64,000 nucleotides of DNA from Ctenosaura bakeri (Eukaryota; Chordata; Lepidosauria; Squamata; Iguanidae): positions 248,001 through 312,000 of the forward strand of contig CAOLHI010001844.1 of NCBI GenBank assembly GCA_948474755.1, in the 5' to 3' direction. Within the stretch, counting starts at the first letter, position 1. Every line of letters starts with the position of its first letter. The notes under the pieces were generated by a model. The model was given only the letters and a program-made list of their open reading frames with translations, was not told where the DNA came from and did not search any database. Below, piece by piece: positions 22,974 through 33,948 of this stretch. The translations under genes were made by a program, and so were the position numbers.

Positions 22974-23738
22974 GTATTTGTCTCCCTTTGCTGCCACTGA
23001 CATATCCTGTCCAACTTAGCTGTTGACTGTATTTTTTCACAGATCTGCCACTGCTTCTGATCTTCAGGAATTTGAATCTATGGTTACAATCTCCACTCCA
23101 TTCAAAGTCAGTAGGAGCTTTGCTTCAAATTTGTAATCTTCAATTAGTTTGCTTTTAGGAAACACAGTCAGCCATCGACATAGATTAGTCTGATCTTAAA
23201 TGAACTAGCTGAACTAATCAAACTAATTGAAGTAGAAGTTGCAGTTAATTTAAAATGCAAACTAAGTACATAAATCAAAGATGAAGTTTGCCAAGGTCCT
23301 CAAAGGGTATGAATCATCATTTGAGCATTTTCAGCCCCAAAGTATCCAGCCATTAATTATTGCACATAGCCATGACATTCTAGAGCTCTGGAGACTTTGC
23401 AAGGTGGGAAAAGCAGTCCTGTAACCAGACTTCCATGATAGGTGGGGCATTGGGTGGGGGAGGAAGTGCACAGAACCAGTCAGTGCCCCTCTCCATGTGC
23501 ACAGGGGAGAACCTTGCCTGGGGAAAGGAAAGGCAGTGACTTCCTCCCTCACTCCTTTATTCAGAGAATGTGTTAACTTATACCATGGGCTATGTAAAGG
23601 ACACATTGACAAAAGAAAATAGGGTGAACACTGGCAATTAAATGGCTGGCATGTGTTTGTTTCTTTGTGTCCTTCATAAGAATGGGGGATGCTAAGGATA
23701 TAGTGAAAAAGGGGATATAGAGGAAACAACATTGTTTA
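22974..23738. other. unassigned sequence
   Basis: No gene is recognised. The 133-codon minus-strand frame at 23331-23732 shows no domain and is probably chance. Confidence 0.45.
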
Positions 23739-24167
23739 TGTTACTTCGATGAAGAAACCCTATCCTGGGGTCTACAATTTTAATATTAAAATATAGCTCC
23801 GTGTGCCAGAGAGGTCCCCCAAAAGGGCATGTAGGCATGTGCAGTCAGAAGACCGACAGCCAGGTCAGCCCAGTCAAATCCCTGTCACGTAGCCCCAGGA
23901 AACCTCAAGATGTGTAAAGACACAATCAACAAAGGGTCCTTATCCCTGAGACACTGACTTGAGAGGATTAGCGTGTGTGCCTCAAGTTAAATATCCCATC
24001 AGGTGGGGACCAGAATTCACACCACAACACCTCCAAAAAACTGGAGACTTTGGCAACACCTAATAATCCCATCATGCCAAGGAAATTACCAATGTGGAGC
24101 TTTGTGCCCACTGCAACACCCATTGTTCTCCCTGGGAAAGGATTAGTCCTCCAGGTACTTCTTTTCG

Positions 24168-24175
24168 TATAAATA
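24168..24175 (+). promoter_or_regulatory. TATA box of the solo LTR
   Basis: TATAAATA, preceded by GC-containing U3 sequence. The start site would be near 24200. Confidence 0.65.
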
Positions 24176-24438
24176 GTCCTGGGTTTTGAGCATTTCTTTG
24201 GATCGCTCTAGGTCACCCCAGTCGACTGTTGCTCCAGTTGTTGAGCAATCCCCTCAGCCCTCTCTGTGCTGAGCCCCACTTTGCTTCCTCCTCGGACCCA
24301 GGACTTCAGGACAAGGTGCAGTATTACCCCAACAACACCCCTTCAATACTTCCTCTGTCCAGTTTCCTCTCTTTTACTTCTTAATAGCTCTTGGGTGCGT
24401 GTGTGCGAGAGTGCGTTTGTTGCATGAGACTTACCTTT

Positions 24439-24444
24439 AATAAA
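24439..24444 (+). terminator. polyadenylation signal of the solo LTR
   Basis: AATAAA lies about 265 bp after the TATA box and is followed by a T/G-rich stretch (TTTGGTTTGGTTTTTGG), as expected for a cleavage and polyadenylation site at the R/U5 border. Confidence 0.65.
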
Positions 24445-24667
24445 ATCATTTATTGGACATTTGGTTTGGTTTTTGGCTTGGCTTGACCCTGTAAAATTGC
24501 TAGGTTACCCTGCCTCTTGCAGTGCTATTGCTTGTGCTCTGGCTAGTTTCCATTCCCCATTAAGTGGAGCACAGTGAGGTGTCCACCAAGGGACCCCCAA
24601 AATTAGGGTAACATTTATACCATATTTAAAGGGTTAAAATTTAGTATGAAGTGTGTTTTCTTAAAAA

Positions 24668-24740
24668 TAGTGGCCTAAATCCTGCTATTAGTCCTGGCCA
24701 GAGTGGACCCATGAATCAATGAGATTTACTTATGGGTTGA
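24668..24740. repeat. fossil repeat with CCATGAATCAATGAGATTTACTTATG
   Basis: A small fossil of a family whose core pairs an ATGAATCAATG palindrome with TTACTT. Similar fragments lie near 11290-11345, 40280-40335 and 46795-46860. Confidence 0.35.
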
Positions 24741-24807
24741 CTCACCATTGTACAATTGGTGGTAGTAATCATAACAAAACAACAACAACAATAAACAACT
24801 ACAACAA

Positions 24808-24955
24808 ATGCAGCTATTTAGAGCTTGCTCGTGCTTCAACTTTATTTTATAAGGGAAATAACCCCTGCAGTTATCAACATATAATCCTTGTGGAAACTCC
24901 AGGAAGGCCCGAGATGCCTGCACTGATGTGTACATGTGTATTACTTAAGGTACAC
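24808..24955 (-). repeat. unnamed repeat family E, copy 2 (minus)
   Basis: The reverse complement carries GATAACTGCAGGGGTTATTT, TATAAAATAAAGTTGAAGCA and GAGCAAGCTCTAAATAGCTG, matching 20220-20290 almost base for base. Confidence 0.65.
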
Positions 24956-26732
24956 TTGTAACCCCACCCCCTCTGCCTTTCTTCAGAATTGACTTTGTAG
25001 GGCACTTTAGAGGTGACTTGGAATTTTAGGCCTTCAACTGTTTTCATGTGAAATTCTATTTACCGAATCTGTACTGAATGTAGTGGGAGGCAAGGTTGGT
25101 TCTTTAACAGGTTGATCTGATTTTGTTTTATTTCATTGGTGCTCAAATGTTAATACTGGCCAAGTCAAGCTAGCCATGTTTGTTTTATATTATTGTTCAT
25201 TAGTCTGGTCTGGTCACATTTGGTTGGCAGAGGTATGTGGGAATTTTATCTGGTTCAGGGCTGGTGAACATGCACAGACAACTTTAAGATGATTCATGGC
25301 TATCATTCCTATAGTTCAGTGATCTGAGACCTGTGAGTGGGATAAGTGGTCATATATGGGACCAACCTACCTCATCCGTTTGGAGGTCTAAGATACTATT
25401 TGTGAGGTGACAGATGTGGTACCCCCATATTGACACTGTGGTGGGTCTTGAGAGAGGGTTTCATTCAGCCACTCCTCTTGATCTGGGTAGTTTCACCCAA
25501 TTGCAATTTGGCCTTGTTACCTATTTAGACTGGAGTTCACACACGGATCTGATGTGGAAAGTTCAAAAGGTGTCCGTAAGGTCAAAATAAGGTACAGCCA
25601 TAATGAAGAAGTGTTATCCTCAAACAATTACCTTTTTTAGAAGTTGTAGTAAAGTTTAGGAATCTCAAGGAAAAACAGATTGGACATTTTTTAGCCCTAC
25701 CATTGACTAAATGGTGCTTTTTACTAATAACAATAATGATCTGAAATATAAAGGAAAGTTTCAAGATAAATAGTTTTCACTTGTTACTAGCTTAAGTAAT
25801 TCTCTGCTAAGGCTTAGTGATTGCTGTTTAATGATTGACTAAAATATATCTAGTGTCCTCCTGTGCTTTGCTTTATGTTGTTTGTTCCTTCTAGGTAGAT
25901 TTTCCGAAACTTATATAAATGGTAAGTATCAGGTATACACTGGGTTCAGTGTGGTATTGTTTTATCTGAATGCTGGCATTCAGATCAGCGAATAAACTGC
26001 TGTCTGTAATTTACTAATGCCTTCATTTCTGAACCATTCATAGAGTGTTTTCCTTGGGGGTCAAACCTCAAAATGTGTTTTGATGTTGCAGAAAGGATAG
26101 ATTGTGACCCAACCCTTTTGCCACATAGAGGTTTTCTATATTTTTCATTTAATAGTTAAAATGGTTACAACATTAGATATTTTTTCATCTGTTCAATACA
26201 CTCTTAACTGAGTATAATTATTTAAATTAATAAACTTTTATTTCAAGAACTAAGTCACCTCTGTTTACATCAAACTTTTGGGATTCTGGTGAGAAAAAGA
26301 GAGACTAACAACATGTTGTGTTTCTGTAACTGTTTAAAAAGGAAATTGTACAGAGAAATCAAGCTGTTACTGAGAACATTTAATAGTACCATAACTTATA
26401 TTTTGGTCTGTTCAGAGTTCTGTATTTCTTTGGAGAAACTTGTCCCTAGATGCATCTTTTCTGTGTTTTTCTATTAGAAGAATTATATGAGAACAAAACT
26501 CATATAATGGGTTGGCTCCCAAGGTTACATATGAAAGCAAGGAGGTAAAATATTTACAATTTCAACTTGCTTGTGAATGCAGGAACATACAACATTATTT
26601 TTTTTTCTCATCAGGCATCTAAAATCTACTTTTTTTGCTCACTCAGAGTAGGTGCCTAGGCCCCTTATGCAACTAGGACCTTCCTAGAACCTAACAGCAC
26701 AAAGATCTCTTCCACAAAGCTCTTACTACAGC
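24956..26732. other. unassigned sequence containing a candidate microexon
   Basis: No repeat family is recognised in this interval, which makes it one of the cleaner single-copy candidates in the window. It holds the microexon candidate at 25895-25921. Open frames are short. Confidence 0.45.
25895..25921 (+). other. candidate 27-nt host microexon
   Basis: A pyrimidine-rich tract (TTATGTTGTTTGTTCCTTCTAG) ends in AG at 25893-25894. It is followed by 27 bases, then GTAAGTATC, a full-consensus donor. The length is a multiple of three. One phase is open and would encode RFSETYIN with split codons at both ends. A TGC lies about 28 nt before the acceptor. I do not recognise the peptide and cannot name a gene. 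A chance pairing of good acceptor and donor sites is a real alternative, and a second AG four bases later could also serve as acceptor. Confidence 0.3.
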
Positions 26733-26922
26733 CAGTGGTTTCTGGTAGCTTCACGTCAGTGAGTAGTGAATCCACTCTGAGTTTCAATCTAAACTTTAAA
26801 GGAGCTATCCAAAGTTCTTAATCTATTTTAGGCATAGTGTTCAGGACCTTGAGTAGCTCCTTTGAAGTTTCTAGTAAGGACCAGAGTGGATTCACCATTC
26901 CAGTGACATGGAAGCCAACAAC
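26733..26922 (+). mobile_element. MITE family C, copy 1
   Basis: Mirror arms: TGGTAGCTTCACGTCAGTGAGTAG.GAATCCACTCTGAG and CCAGAGTGGATTCACCATTCCAGTGACATGGAAGCC, with inner arms AAACTTTAAAGGAGCT and AGCTCCTTTGAAGTTT. A second copy is at 38455-38652 and half a copy at 49935-50030. No coding capacity. Confidence 0.75.
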
Positions 26923-29231
26923 TCTCACTGACAAGGAAGCCATTAGGTTCCACTGCTCTGAATTATTGTTTGGAGAAGGTAAGAAACTAGAGATATGAGT
27001 CCATCACTTTTTTAAAAAAAATCTCCTCTATAGTTCCACATACCAAGGTGAGAAGTCCCAGGATGTATGTCAGCACTGAGGCTCATGCCATGGGGCTAAA
27101 AGGGAGGAGGGTGATGGGGGCTCAGATTTTGTGGATTTTAATATCCATAAATCTGAGTGCTAGTCTTCTTGAGCATTTATCCGTGTGAAACATGATATAT
27201 CTCTAGAAGTTGAATCAATGATTAATATTGAATTTAGGATTTGTCAAATACTTACTTGAGATTCATAATTATATTTAAAATACCTTTACTGTATGTGATC
27301 TGAAAATTTATCTTCAGAGAAATCACAAGTTACTCACCAAGTTATGAAATGTCAGTCAAAGGTTCTTTATTCTCTCAGTGTTCATACATGAATCATTACT
27401 CATGTGCTCAAACAAAGTGCATCTTGGAAAGTGATGCATACACTTTGGCAACCAGCAAGGTCTATACTGTACAAAGGTAGGTTAGTAGCTATTGTTGATC
27501 AAAAAGGGCAGAGGATGGATGAGGCAAATGTGTAAGACAGGGGAAAGTTTAGCCCATGGACCATATGTACCCTGAGTCCTACTTTGTGGCCTCTGAGTTA
27601 ATCTAGAGCCCCCCAGTCCTCAAAATAAACCAAGGCCAATTTTCAGGAAATTTTGTACACCAAAATGCTAACCACACATGCCCTGACTTACCAGCAAGAT
27701 GCTGGCTTAAGTACATGCCTTGAGTGGAAAAGCCAACAACTGCCAACCTGATGGGTAGAGGTAGACCCTGGGATGGCACAACAGCTGAAATGGCAGTGGC
27801 TGGTGGGGCCTGCGGGGAAAATGGAGAGAATGGGAGAGACTAAGATGGGATGAACAGGTTGGGAGTTGGGGAGAATAAAAGGACAGACAGACACAGTGAT
27901 CTGAAGCTGGCTGAGGAATAAAGGAACAGAGGAAGCAGTTATGGTGAGGGAAAGAGAAAAGCAAGGACAGATCAGTGGTGAAGTTGGAGGACAGCCAGGA
28001 GATTGGGAAATATTTAACACCCAGCTGCAGGAGATATGGGGAAGGGAGTGAGGAAGCATTGCTATATGAGAATGGAAGGATGGGTAACATTTGGGAAGTG
28101 GTAAAGGTAAACAGACAAGATAAACAGTGGAACACTAAGGGCAGAAGATGTGAGAAAGAGGCAACGGGAAAGATAGTATGGAGAAGAGAAGAGGTGGTTG
28201 TATAGAAAGGGTTATCAGGGAAATAGAAAATTTGAGTTGGAAGATACAGAGAAGGCTAAGGAGAATTTTTTGTGAGAAGGAGGGATGGAAGCAAGTCATT
28301 TTTGTATTCCTCTGTGTTTTCCATATTTTTGCGTTGGTTCCCTACTAGGAAACACTTTGATTCTTTATTACTCTATATTTCCCATAATGCTGGTTGGGAG
28401 ACTCATGGACTGTTGTTATCACAAGTGAACTGAGGATGAATAGAAAAATCCTACTCACACCTGAACACCTGTCTAGTCCCATGGATTCATAAGCTTTGAC
28501 CTGTGCCTACCTGGCACCAGGTGACAGTCACACAAACATGCCAATTTCACTCACATCCCCATATCTCCAACTCCTTTTAAATTTTCAATGGCCAACATTA
28601 TCCAGAAATGAAACAAAATGGCAGGTGGAAGTGACATTGTGTCTAGTGTAACCAGGAGGTAGGTATGTGGCCCATGAGGGGTGACAAAGGCCAAAAAATG
28701 CCTCCATCCCCATCTAGTTGTCAACCCCAGTTTAAGACCTCATTTTCCCTACCCATCACCACCTTGAGAAAGTGATACTCTTCAATACACTGTGTGCCAC
28801 TGCATTATGCTTCCATCTTGGATTGGCTGTTTGTTTGTTTGACATTTCCCGCTATTTACAGCCACTATTTATCATGGTACCAAGATAGCTACAGTACAGG
28901 TGCCTGATTCCGTAATTCAAGCACAGTAAAATGCAGTACTGAAGATGTGCCCAGCATGATAATATGGTTATCATGCATAATTGGTTGGTTGAACTATTTT
29001 GAGTCCAAACTTTGCACATTAGTTTGGAAAATGATAACTAAAATGATATCATGTCTTATTTGCCATCTTCAATATGAAAATGGTAAATAGGACACACACA
29101 CAAATCCTTTGAGCTTAACTAACTAACCAACATGAGGTCATGCTCAGGAATTGAAGAGTCTCGGAGATGGAACAGACACTACACATAAAAAGTAAACTAC
29201 TTATTCATAGTTTGAATACTGGAAATAATAG
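26923..29231. other. unassigned sequence with old repeats and a purine-rich tract
   Basis: From about 27720 to 28260 the plus strand is strongly purine-rich, which generates 120-142-codon frames on the minus strand without domains. Fragments near 27600-27690 and 28560-28740 belong to the fossil family noted at 8885-9175. No gene is recognised. Confidence 0.5.
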
Positions 29232-29275
29232 CTATTTCCACATTAGACTGTTACAGCGCTATTATACCACTTGTC
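29232..29275 (+). repeat. MITE family A, left-arm fragment
   Basis: GCTATTTCCACATTAGACTGTTA.AGCGCTATTATACCACTT matches the left arm of family A. The rest of the element is missing. Confidence 0.65.
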
Positions 29276-29449
29276 ATACAGGCTTGATACAAGTTGAGGT
29301 ATGGTGAATATAATGCATTCTACCTATGAACCTCCTAATTTTAGAATTCTAGTATCCTCACTTATTCTGTAATTGAATCAGTTCATTTCTCTGATCCATG
29401 ATAACAAAACCAGAGAAAAGCCAGTTTAATTCTTACAACCACAAATCAG

Positions 29450-29902
29450 GCCATTTCCTCATGGGGCGAGGGAATCACCCTGTGACGCTACTCACCAGAC
29501 TTTTGGGCTCCCCAATCTGGTCCACACTTCTCCAGAGCAGTCCGTGGCTGCTGCTATGCACTGCTCCGGGGACGAAAGCGATGGCTTCCGGTTGGTCGAG
29601 GGTCTCAACCAACCGTTGAATCTCGCCAGCCTAAAGCCCACCCCGGCGGATCTCAGGCTTGCACCAATGCAAGCCTGAGAATCTGCATATGGGAGCAGGC
29701 TCACAATGGCATGCTCCATGCTTTTGAAAGACTTGTTTTTAGTGGTCTTTCAAAAGCATGCTGGACGACCACTTGGGGTCGTAAAGGAGTGGGCTGGACT
29801 GCGTATCTATGTTTAGTAGGTCTGATCCAGTCTGGTCCCAGGTGCAGACGTCCTCCCTGGAGGACGCTCTGCCCTGTTTAAAAAACTCTGTGTGGAGATG
29901 AC
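29450..29902 (-). mobile_element. MITE family B, copy 2
   Basis: This is the family B sequence in reverse orientation relative to 10410-10873: GGCCATTTCC...GCTACTCACCAGACTTTTGGG...TCCGGGGACGAAAGC...TCTTTCAAAAGCATGC...GTGTGGAGATGACC. TCAG adjoins both ends, perhaps a short duplication. The open frames here are not genes. Confidence 0.75.
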
Positions 29903-30139
29903 CTCAGTCTAATATACAGTAAGGGACACATAAGATGGAGGCACCTGGCAAGCGATTTAGTTCTGTGGTAGAGAACAGGCTTTTCAGGAAGTGGTTTCTA
30001 ACTTTAGTGTGTCACATGCCCAGGTAGGGTTGGAAGAGCTCCCGTTGAATCCTTGGATCATTCCTGCTACAATGGAACATTGACCTGACTTATTATGAAG
30101 CAGCTCCTATGATCCTAATTCGTCCCCAAACACTGAGTA

Positions 30140-30600
30140 AGCGATGGCGGGGGGGACGGCCTTTGCTGCCCTCCCGCGAGACGAGACTGCATGCCAATTG
30201 GCCGTCGGGAAGAGAGGGGGCGGGACTCAGGAGTTTTGGGCCTGCGCCTCCTCCCTGGCGGCCATTCTCGACGAGACAGGCAAGGGAGGAGGTCGCTCCT
30301 GCAGGCTATCGCGCCACGTGGTGAATAGAGGCCTGTGCGACCTTCCCCTTGCCTTAGAGCCCGGCGGCAACAGCGGCGGCGAATCGACCGTCGCGCGGCG
30401 GCGGCCTATGGGTCCAGCGGGCAGCGAGTCCAGGCACCGCGCGGCCGTCCGGTGGCGCGGGCAGCCCTCCCGCTGTCCGGCCTTGTGCCCTGGAAGGCGC
30501 GGCGTGGGAGTACAGCGGTCGCCTCCGCGGCCGCTTCGGTAGGCCCTCGGCCACTGCGGTGGCCAAGGCGACAGCTTAAAATCATTGGGGGGTGGGGGAT
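30140..30600 (+). promoter_or_regulatory. CpG-rich 5' region of the Ngaro-like element
   Basis: GC content and CpG density are far above the rest of the window (for example GTCGCGCGGCGGCGG near 30390-30405). The position ahead of gag suggests the element's promoter region or 5' repeat. Open frames through it follow from GC richness and have no homology I recognise. Confidence 0.55.
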
Positions 30601-31077
30601 TTAGCAGGGCCTAATCCCTTTCACCAGCTGAGGCCCAGCGAGAAGGGCGCAGGATTTGGGACCCCCCCATCTCTTTTTCTTTTTCAAAGCCACAAGCAGC
30701 AGCTGCAGGCTGGGCCTGCAACTTGAGTCATTGGCTGGCGCTGGACCAGCGCCTGTGGGGGTGGGGGCAGCAGTCGTGATTTGGGCCCTGTGGGAAGAAA
30801 AGATTAACATCCCCCCCTTCATAAGGCCTCACACAGAGGCTTGGGGCCTTTGGCCTACCTCCAGGAAGGAGGGCTTTTGGGCCTATGCTGGGCCCAGGAT
30901 TTGCAAGGTAACTGGTGGCCTTTGGGTAGAGGCTCACAGTAGCTTGGCCTATTGCAGTGGGGTGGTTCCCAGCTGCATAACTTAAGTGAGTTTGCTGGGT
31001 CAGGTTCAAAAAAAAAAAGAAAAAAAGAAGAGTTTCAAAAAAAAAATTTTTTTTTTTCCTGCTCTCTTTACTGCATC

Positions 31078-32372
31078 ATGGCTTCCAGGAGGCGAGCAGC
31101 TAAAAGACAGAAAACAGCCAGGACTGTTGCTGCTTCAACCCCTTTGGCAGCCCCATCGGACCAGCCAGAGGCTAGCGACAGAGGACCCCAGTAGATGGGT
31201 CAAAGCAACAGGGAAGAGGGTGAAACAATTACTTTGAGATCTCATGATTTTGACCGCCTTATAGCGCGACTAGATGCCCTGGAAAAATGGATGGGCGAAA
31301 GGGAGAGCAACAGAACAGCGGCATCCCAACCAGGTGGTTCGGCGGCTGGGCCTGCAGAAGAGATGGAGGCTGTAGGACAGACTGCTGGTGGATACAGAGA
31401 GCAAGAACCTAGCACTTCAGGTGTAGTAGGGCCATGGGTAGTAAGAACACCGCCAGCAGATATGGTTTGGGCCCCGCCAGCTACTCCCCCGTACCCCTGG
31501 CTTCCTCTTCCACTTGTCCTCCTGAGAAACAGGTAGCCTCCCATCCACAGGTCACGGGCATGGTCAGAACCTTCAAGGAATGTCAAGGAGCCTCTCAGGG
31601 GGAAAATATGGGGCAAAAAGACCCCAGTATGCAGGTAGTGACCGGGCAGCAAGCAGGGGGGCAGGCTAGAGGATTAGGCGACCACCTTACTACGGCCACC
31701 ATAGAAAAAATACAAAAGGGGGAGTATGTAGATGTGTTTTCCCTTCTATACCGGGAATTAGACAAGAAAGAGAAAGAAGAGTTGGATGCAGGCGAGAAAG
31801 AGAAGCTGAGAAAGAGGCGGGTTGATAGGAATTGGGCTAATTGGCTCGCCGGTTACTTGATCTATATGGATGTGATCATTAAGGCCCAACCTTCACGTGG
31901 TCATGACTTGGTGGCATACTTAAATACAATAATGAGGGTCCAGGCTGAGTATTCAGGTATGGGATGGCTATACTATGACGAGATGTTCCGGATGAGAGCG
32001 GTAAGTGAGACAAGCTTGCCTTGGGACCGTATCGACATGGAGATGTGGATGCAGTCCATGGGGCCGGGTCGTCTTGTTTTTGGGGAACGAGCCCACTCGG
32101 GCCATCTAGTACAGTTTAATAAGGCGGGGAGTACTCCACGGGCACAGTGTCCACAGGAACAACAAGCAGTCCAGATATGCTGGGAGTTTGGAACACAAGG
32201 GTCCTGCACGCGGCACCCATGTAAGTACAAACACCTTTGTGGAATTTGCTGGGGCCCACATTCGGCCCGCAACTGTAATAAGGGAAGAGCGGGCGGGTCT
32301 GGCCCCAGAGAGGGCACTGGTAAACAGCCAGGTAACCAGCAGCCTTTTCAAAAAGGGGCCCAGTCCAATTAA
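31078..32372 (+). pseudogene. gag: Gag-like protein of the Ngaro-like element
   Basis: Expected to bind and package element RNA. The best start is the ATG at 31078 in GCATCATGG, giving a basic N terminus (residues 2-15 rich in R and K). A TAG at 31192-31194 is followed at once by an in-frame ATG. A helical, charged segment then runs to about 31430, and the rest continues in another frame from about 31434 to 32372. That second part holds a KKEKEELDAGEKEKLRKRR coil-like stretch (about residues 112-130 of its frame), an aromatic-rich core with LAGYLIYMD, and a zinc finger with cysteines spaced as in CWEFGTQGSCTRHPCKYKHLC, then CGICWGPHSARNC. This CCCH arrangement is typical of DIRS-type Gag. It overlaps the RT frame by 185 bp. 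One stop and one frame change make it probably non-functional unless recoded. Confidence 0.7.
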
Positions 32373-33948
32373 ACTGGAGCGGTTATTGGTTTGGCTTCGG
32401 CTTTATCCAGACTGGGCGGCAGCGCAGTATTTGAGAGACGGTTTCACGTTAGGTTTTAGGATTCCCAGTTTTGGTCCCTGGAAGTTTTTTATGGCTAAGA
32501 ATCTTAAGTCTGTTATAGGCAGTGAAGACATAGTACGTCAGAAGATAAGCAAGGAGGTTGCGAAGGGCAGAGTGCTGGGCCCCTTCAATTACCCTCCGAC
32601 ACCTAATGTCAGAATCTCTCCTCTTGGGATTGTCCCTAAAAAGGTACCTGACAAGTTCAGGTTGATCCACCATCTATCATACCCCAAAGGGGAGTCCGTG
32701 AATGATGCCATTCCGGAGGAGTTATGCTCTGTGAGATATACCTCCTTCGATGCAGCAGTTAGAGTTATACGCAGGCTGGGGATTGGAGCCGAGTTGGCAA
32801 AGGCAGACATTAAGTCAGCCTTTCGCCTGTTGCCCGTTCACCCAGCTGATTTCGAGCTCCTTGGTTTTGCCTTTGAGAACAAATTTTATCTTGACCGTTC
32901 TCTCCCAATGGGATGCTCAGTCTCGTGTTCTGCCTTCGAGACCTTCAGTACCTTCTTGGAATGGGCCGTTAAAGAAAAATAAGGTATGAAAGGGGTAGTG
33001 CATTATCTGGACGATTTTTTGTTTGTACGACGGAGAGGTTCGGGGCAATGCTCCTTCCTGCTGTCAGAATTTACAGCGTTGATGGAAGAGCTGGGTGTGC
33101 CTTTAGCACATGAAAAAACGGAGGGCCCCACACAAAGGCTCATGTTTCTAGGAATTGAATTAGACACCGTTAATCAGACTAGTAAATTGCCGCCAGCTAA
33201 GGTACATGACCTGCGTGTGAGGGTGGCGTCCCTCTTGAGCAGACGCAAGGCAACACTTAGGGAATTTCAGGAGATCCTGGGGCACCTTAATTTTGCTTGC
33301 AGGGTGATAGCGCCTGGCAGGGCCTTTCTTAGATGGTTTTGTGACGCCACCAAGGGTGTCAACAAGCCTCACCATTGAATCAGGATCACCAGAGTCATGA
33401 AGATGGACCTTGAAGTTTGGCAAGCATTTCTTAAGGATTTCAACAGGATTTCCTTTTGGTTGGAAGAGCTCAGGGTAAGGGACGCTTTACAGATATCTTC
33501 CAACGCAGCTGGTTCTGTAGGCTTTGGCGTCTTCTTCAGAGGTAAGTGGTGTGCACAGAGGTGGCCCCAGAGTTGGAGGGATGGGGAGATCACTTCAGAT
33601 CTCACATTTCTGGAATTTTTCCCGATATTGGTTGCTGTTCACCTTTGGCCACAAAAATTAGCCAATAATGCAGTTCATTTTTGGTGTGACAACCAGGTCA
33701 TGGTCAGGGTGATCAATAAACTTTCCTCAAAGTCACAGCGGGTCATGAGACTTGTGCGGGCATTCACGCTACAATGTTTACACTTTAACATTCTTTTCAA
33801 GGCTGTGCATGTGGCGGGCGTGGACAATCCCTTGGCTGACTCTCTTTCCCGCATGCAGATGGATCGCTTCAGGGAGCTGGCCCCCAATGCAGCACTTCTA
33901 CCAGAGCCGATGCCCACGGGACTGTGGAACCTTGGCGGGGTGAGGTAA
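32188..33948 (+). pseudogene. pol: Reverse transcriptase-RNase H polyprotein of the Ngaro-like element
   Basis: One frame runs throughout, broken by TAA at 32980-32982 and TGA at 33376-33378. RT blocks in order: IPSF near residue 92, FRLIHHLSYPKGESVNDAI near 157-175, KADIKSAFRLLP with the first catalytic Asp at residue 207 (codon 32806), LPMGCSVS near 239, then after the TAA the YLDD box (33004-33015) and the LGIEL motif. RNase H begins after the TGA. Its first acidic position is Asn in SSNAAG rather than Asp, while the LEFFPI, WCDNQ and VDNPLADSLSR blocks are normal. The ATG at 32188 lies inside gag, so the true start or a frameshift is unclear. The last 25 bp overlap the recombinase. It makes element cDNA in the family. 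This copy cannot do so without readthrough. Confidence 0.85.

Larger units (their letters stand above)
23739..24613 (+). mobile_element. solo LTR, 875 bp, probably from an endogenous retrovirus-like element
   Basis: The ends TGTTAC and GTAACA are a 6-bp inverted repeat, flanked by TTTA on both sides (23735-23738 and 24614-24617). Inside are a TATA box at 24168 and AATAAA at 24439, at the spacing of a U3-R-U5 unit. No gag, pol or env sequence is on either side, so the internal region was lost by LTR recombination. A 4-bp duplication fits class I endogenous retroviruses, but other LTR elements are not excluded. Confidence 0.75.

Noticed and set aside
23331..23732. Minus-strand frame of 133 codons
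   Set aside because: No recognisable domain and overlapping stops in other reading frames show no coding bias visible by eye.
23739..24613. Full provirus around the LTR
   Set aside because: No second LTR and no gag, pol or env-like translation is present within several kilobases on either side.
27688..28135. Overlapping minus-strand frames of 123 and 142 codons
   Set aside because: They arise from a purine-rich plus strand. The translations are serine/proline/leucine-rich without motifs, in two frames at once.
30144..30604. Open frames of up to 132 codons on both strands in the GC-rich 5' region of the Ngaro-like element
   Set aside because: Long frames are expected in CpG-rich DNA with few stop codons. 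They have alanine/arginine/proline-rich composition and no domain.
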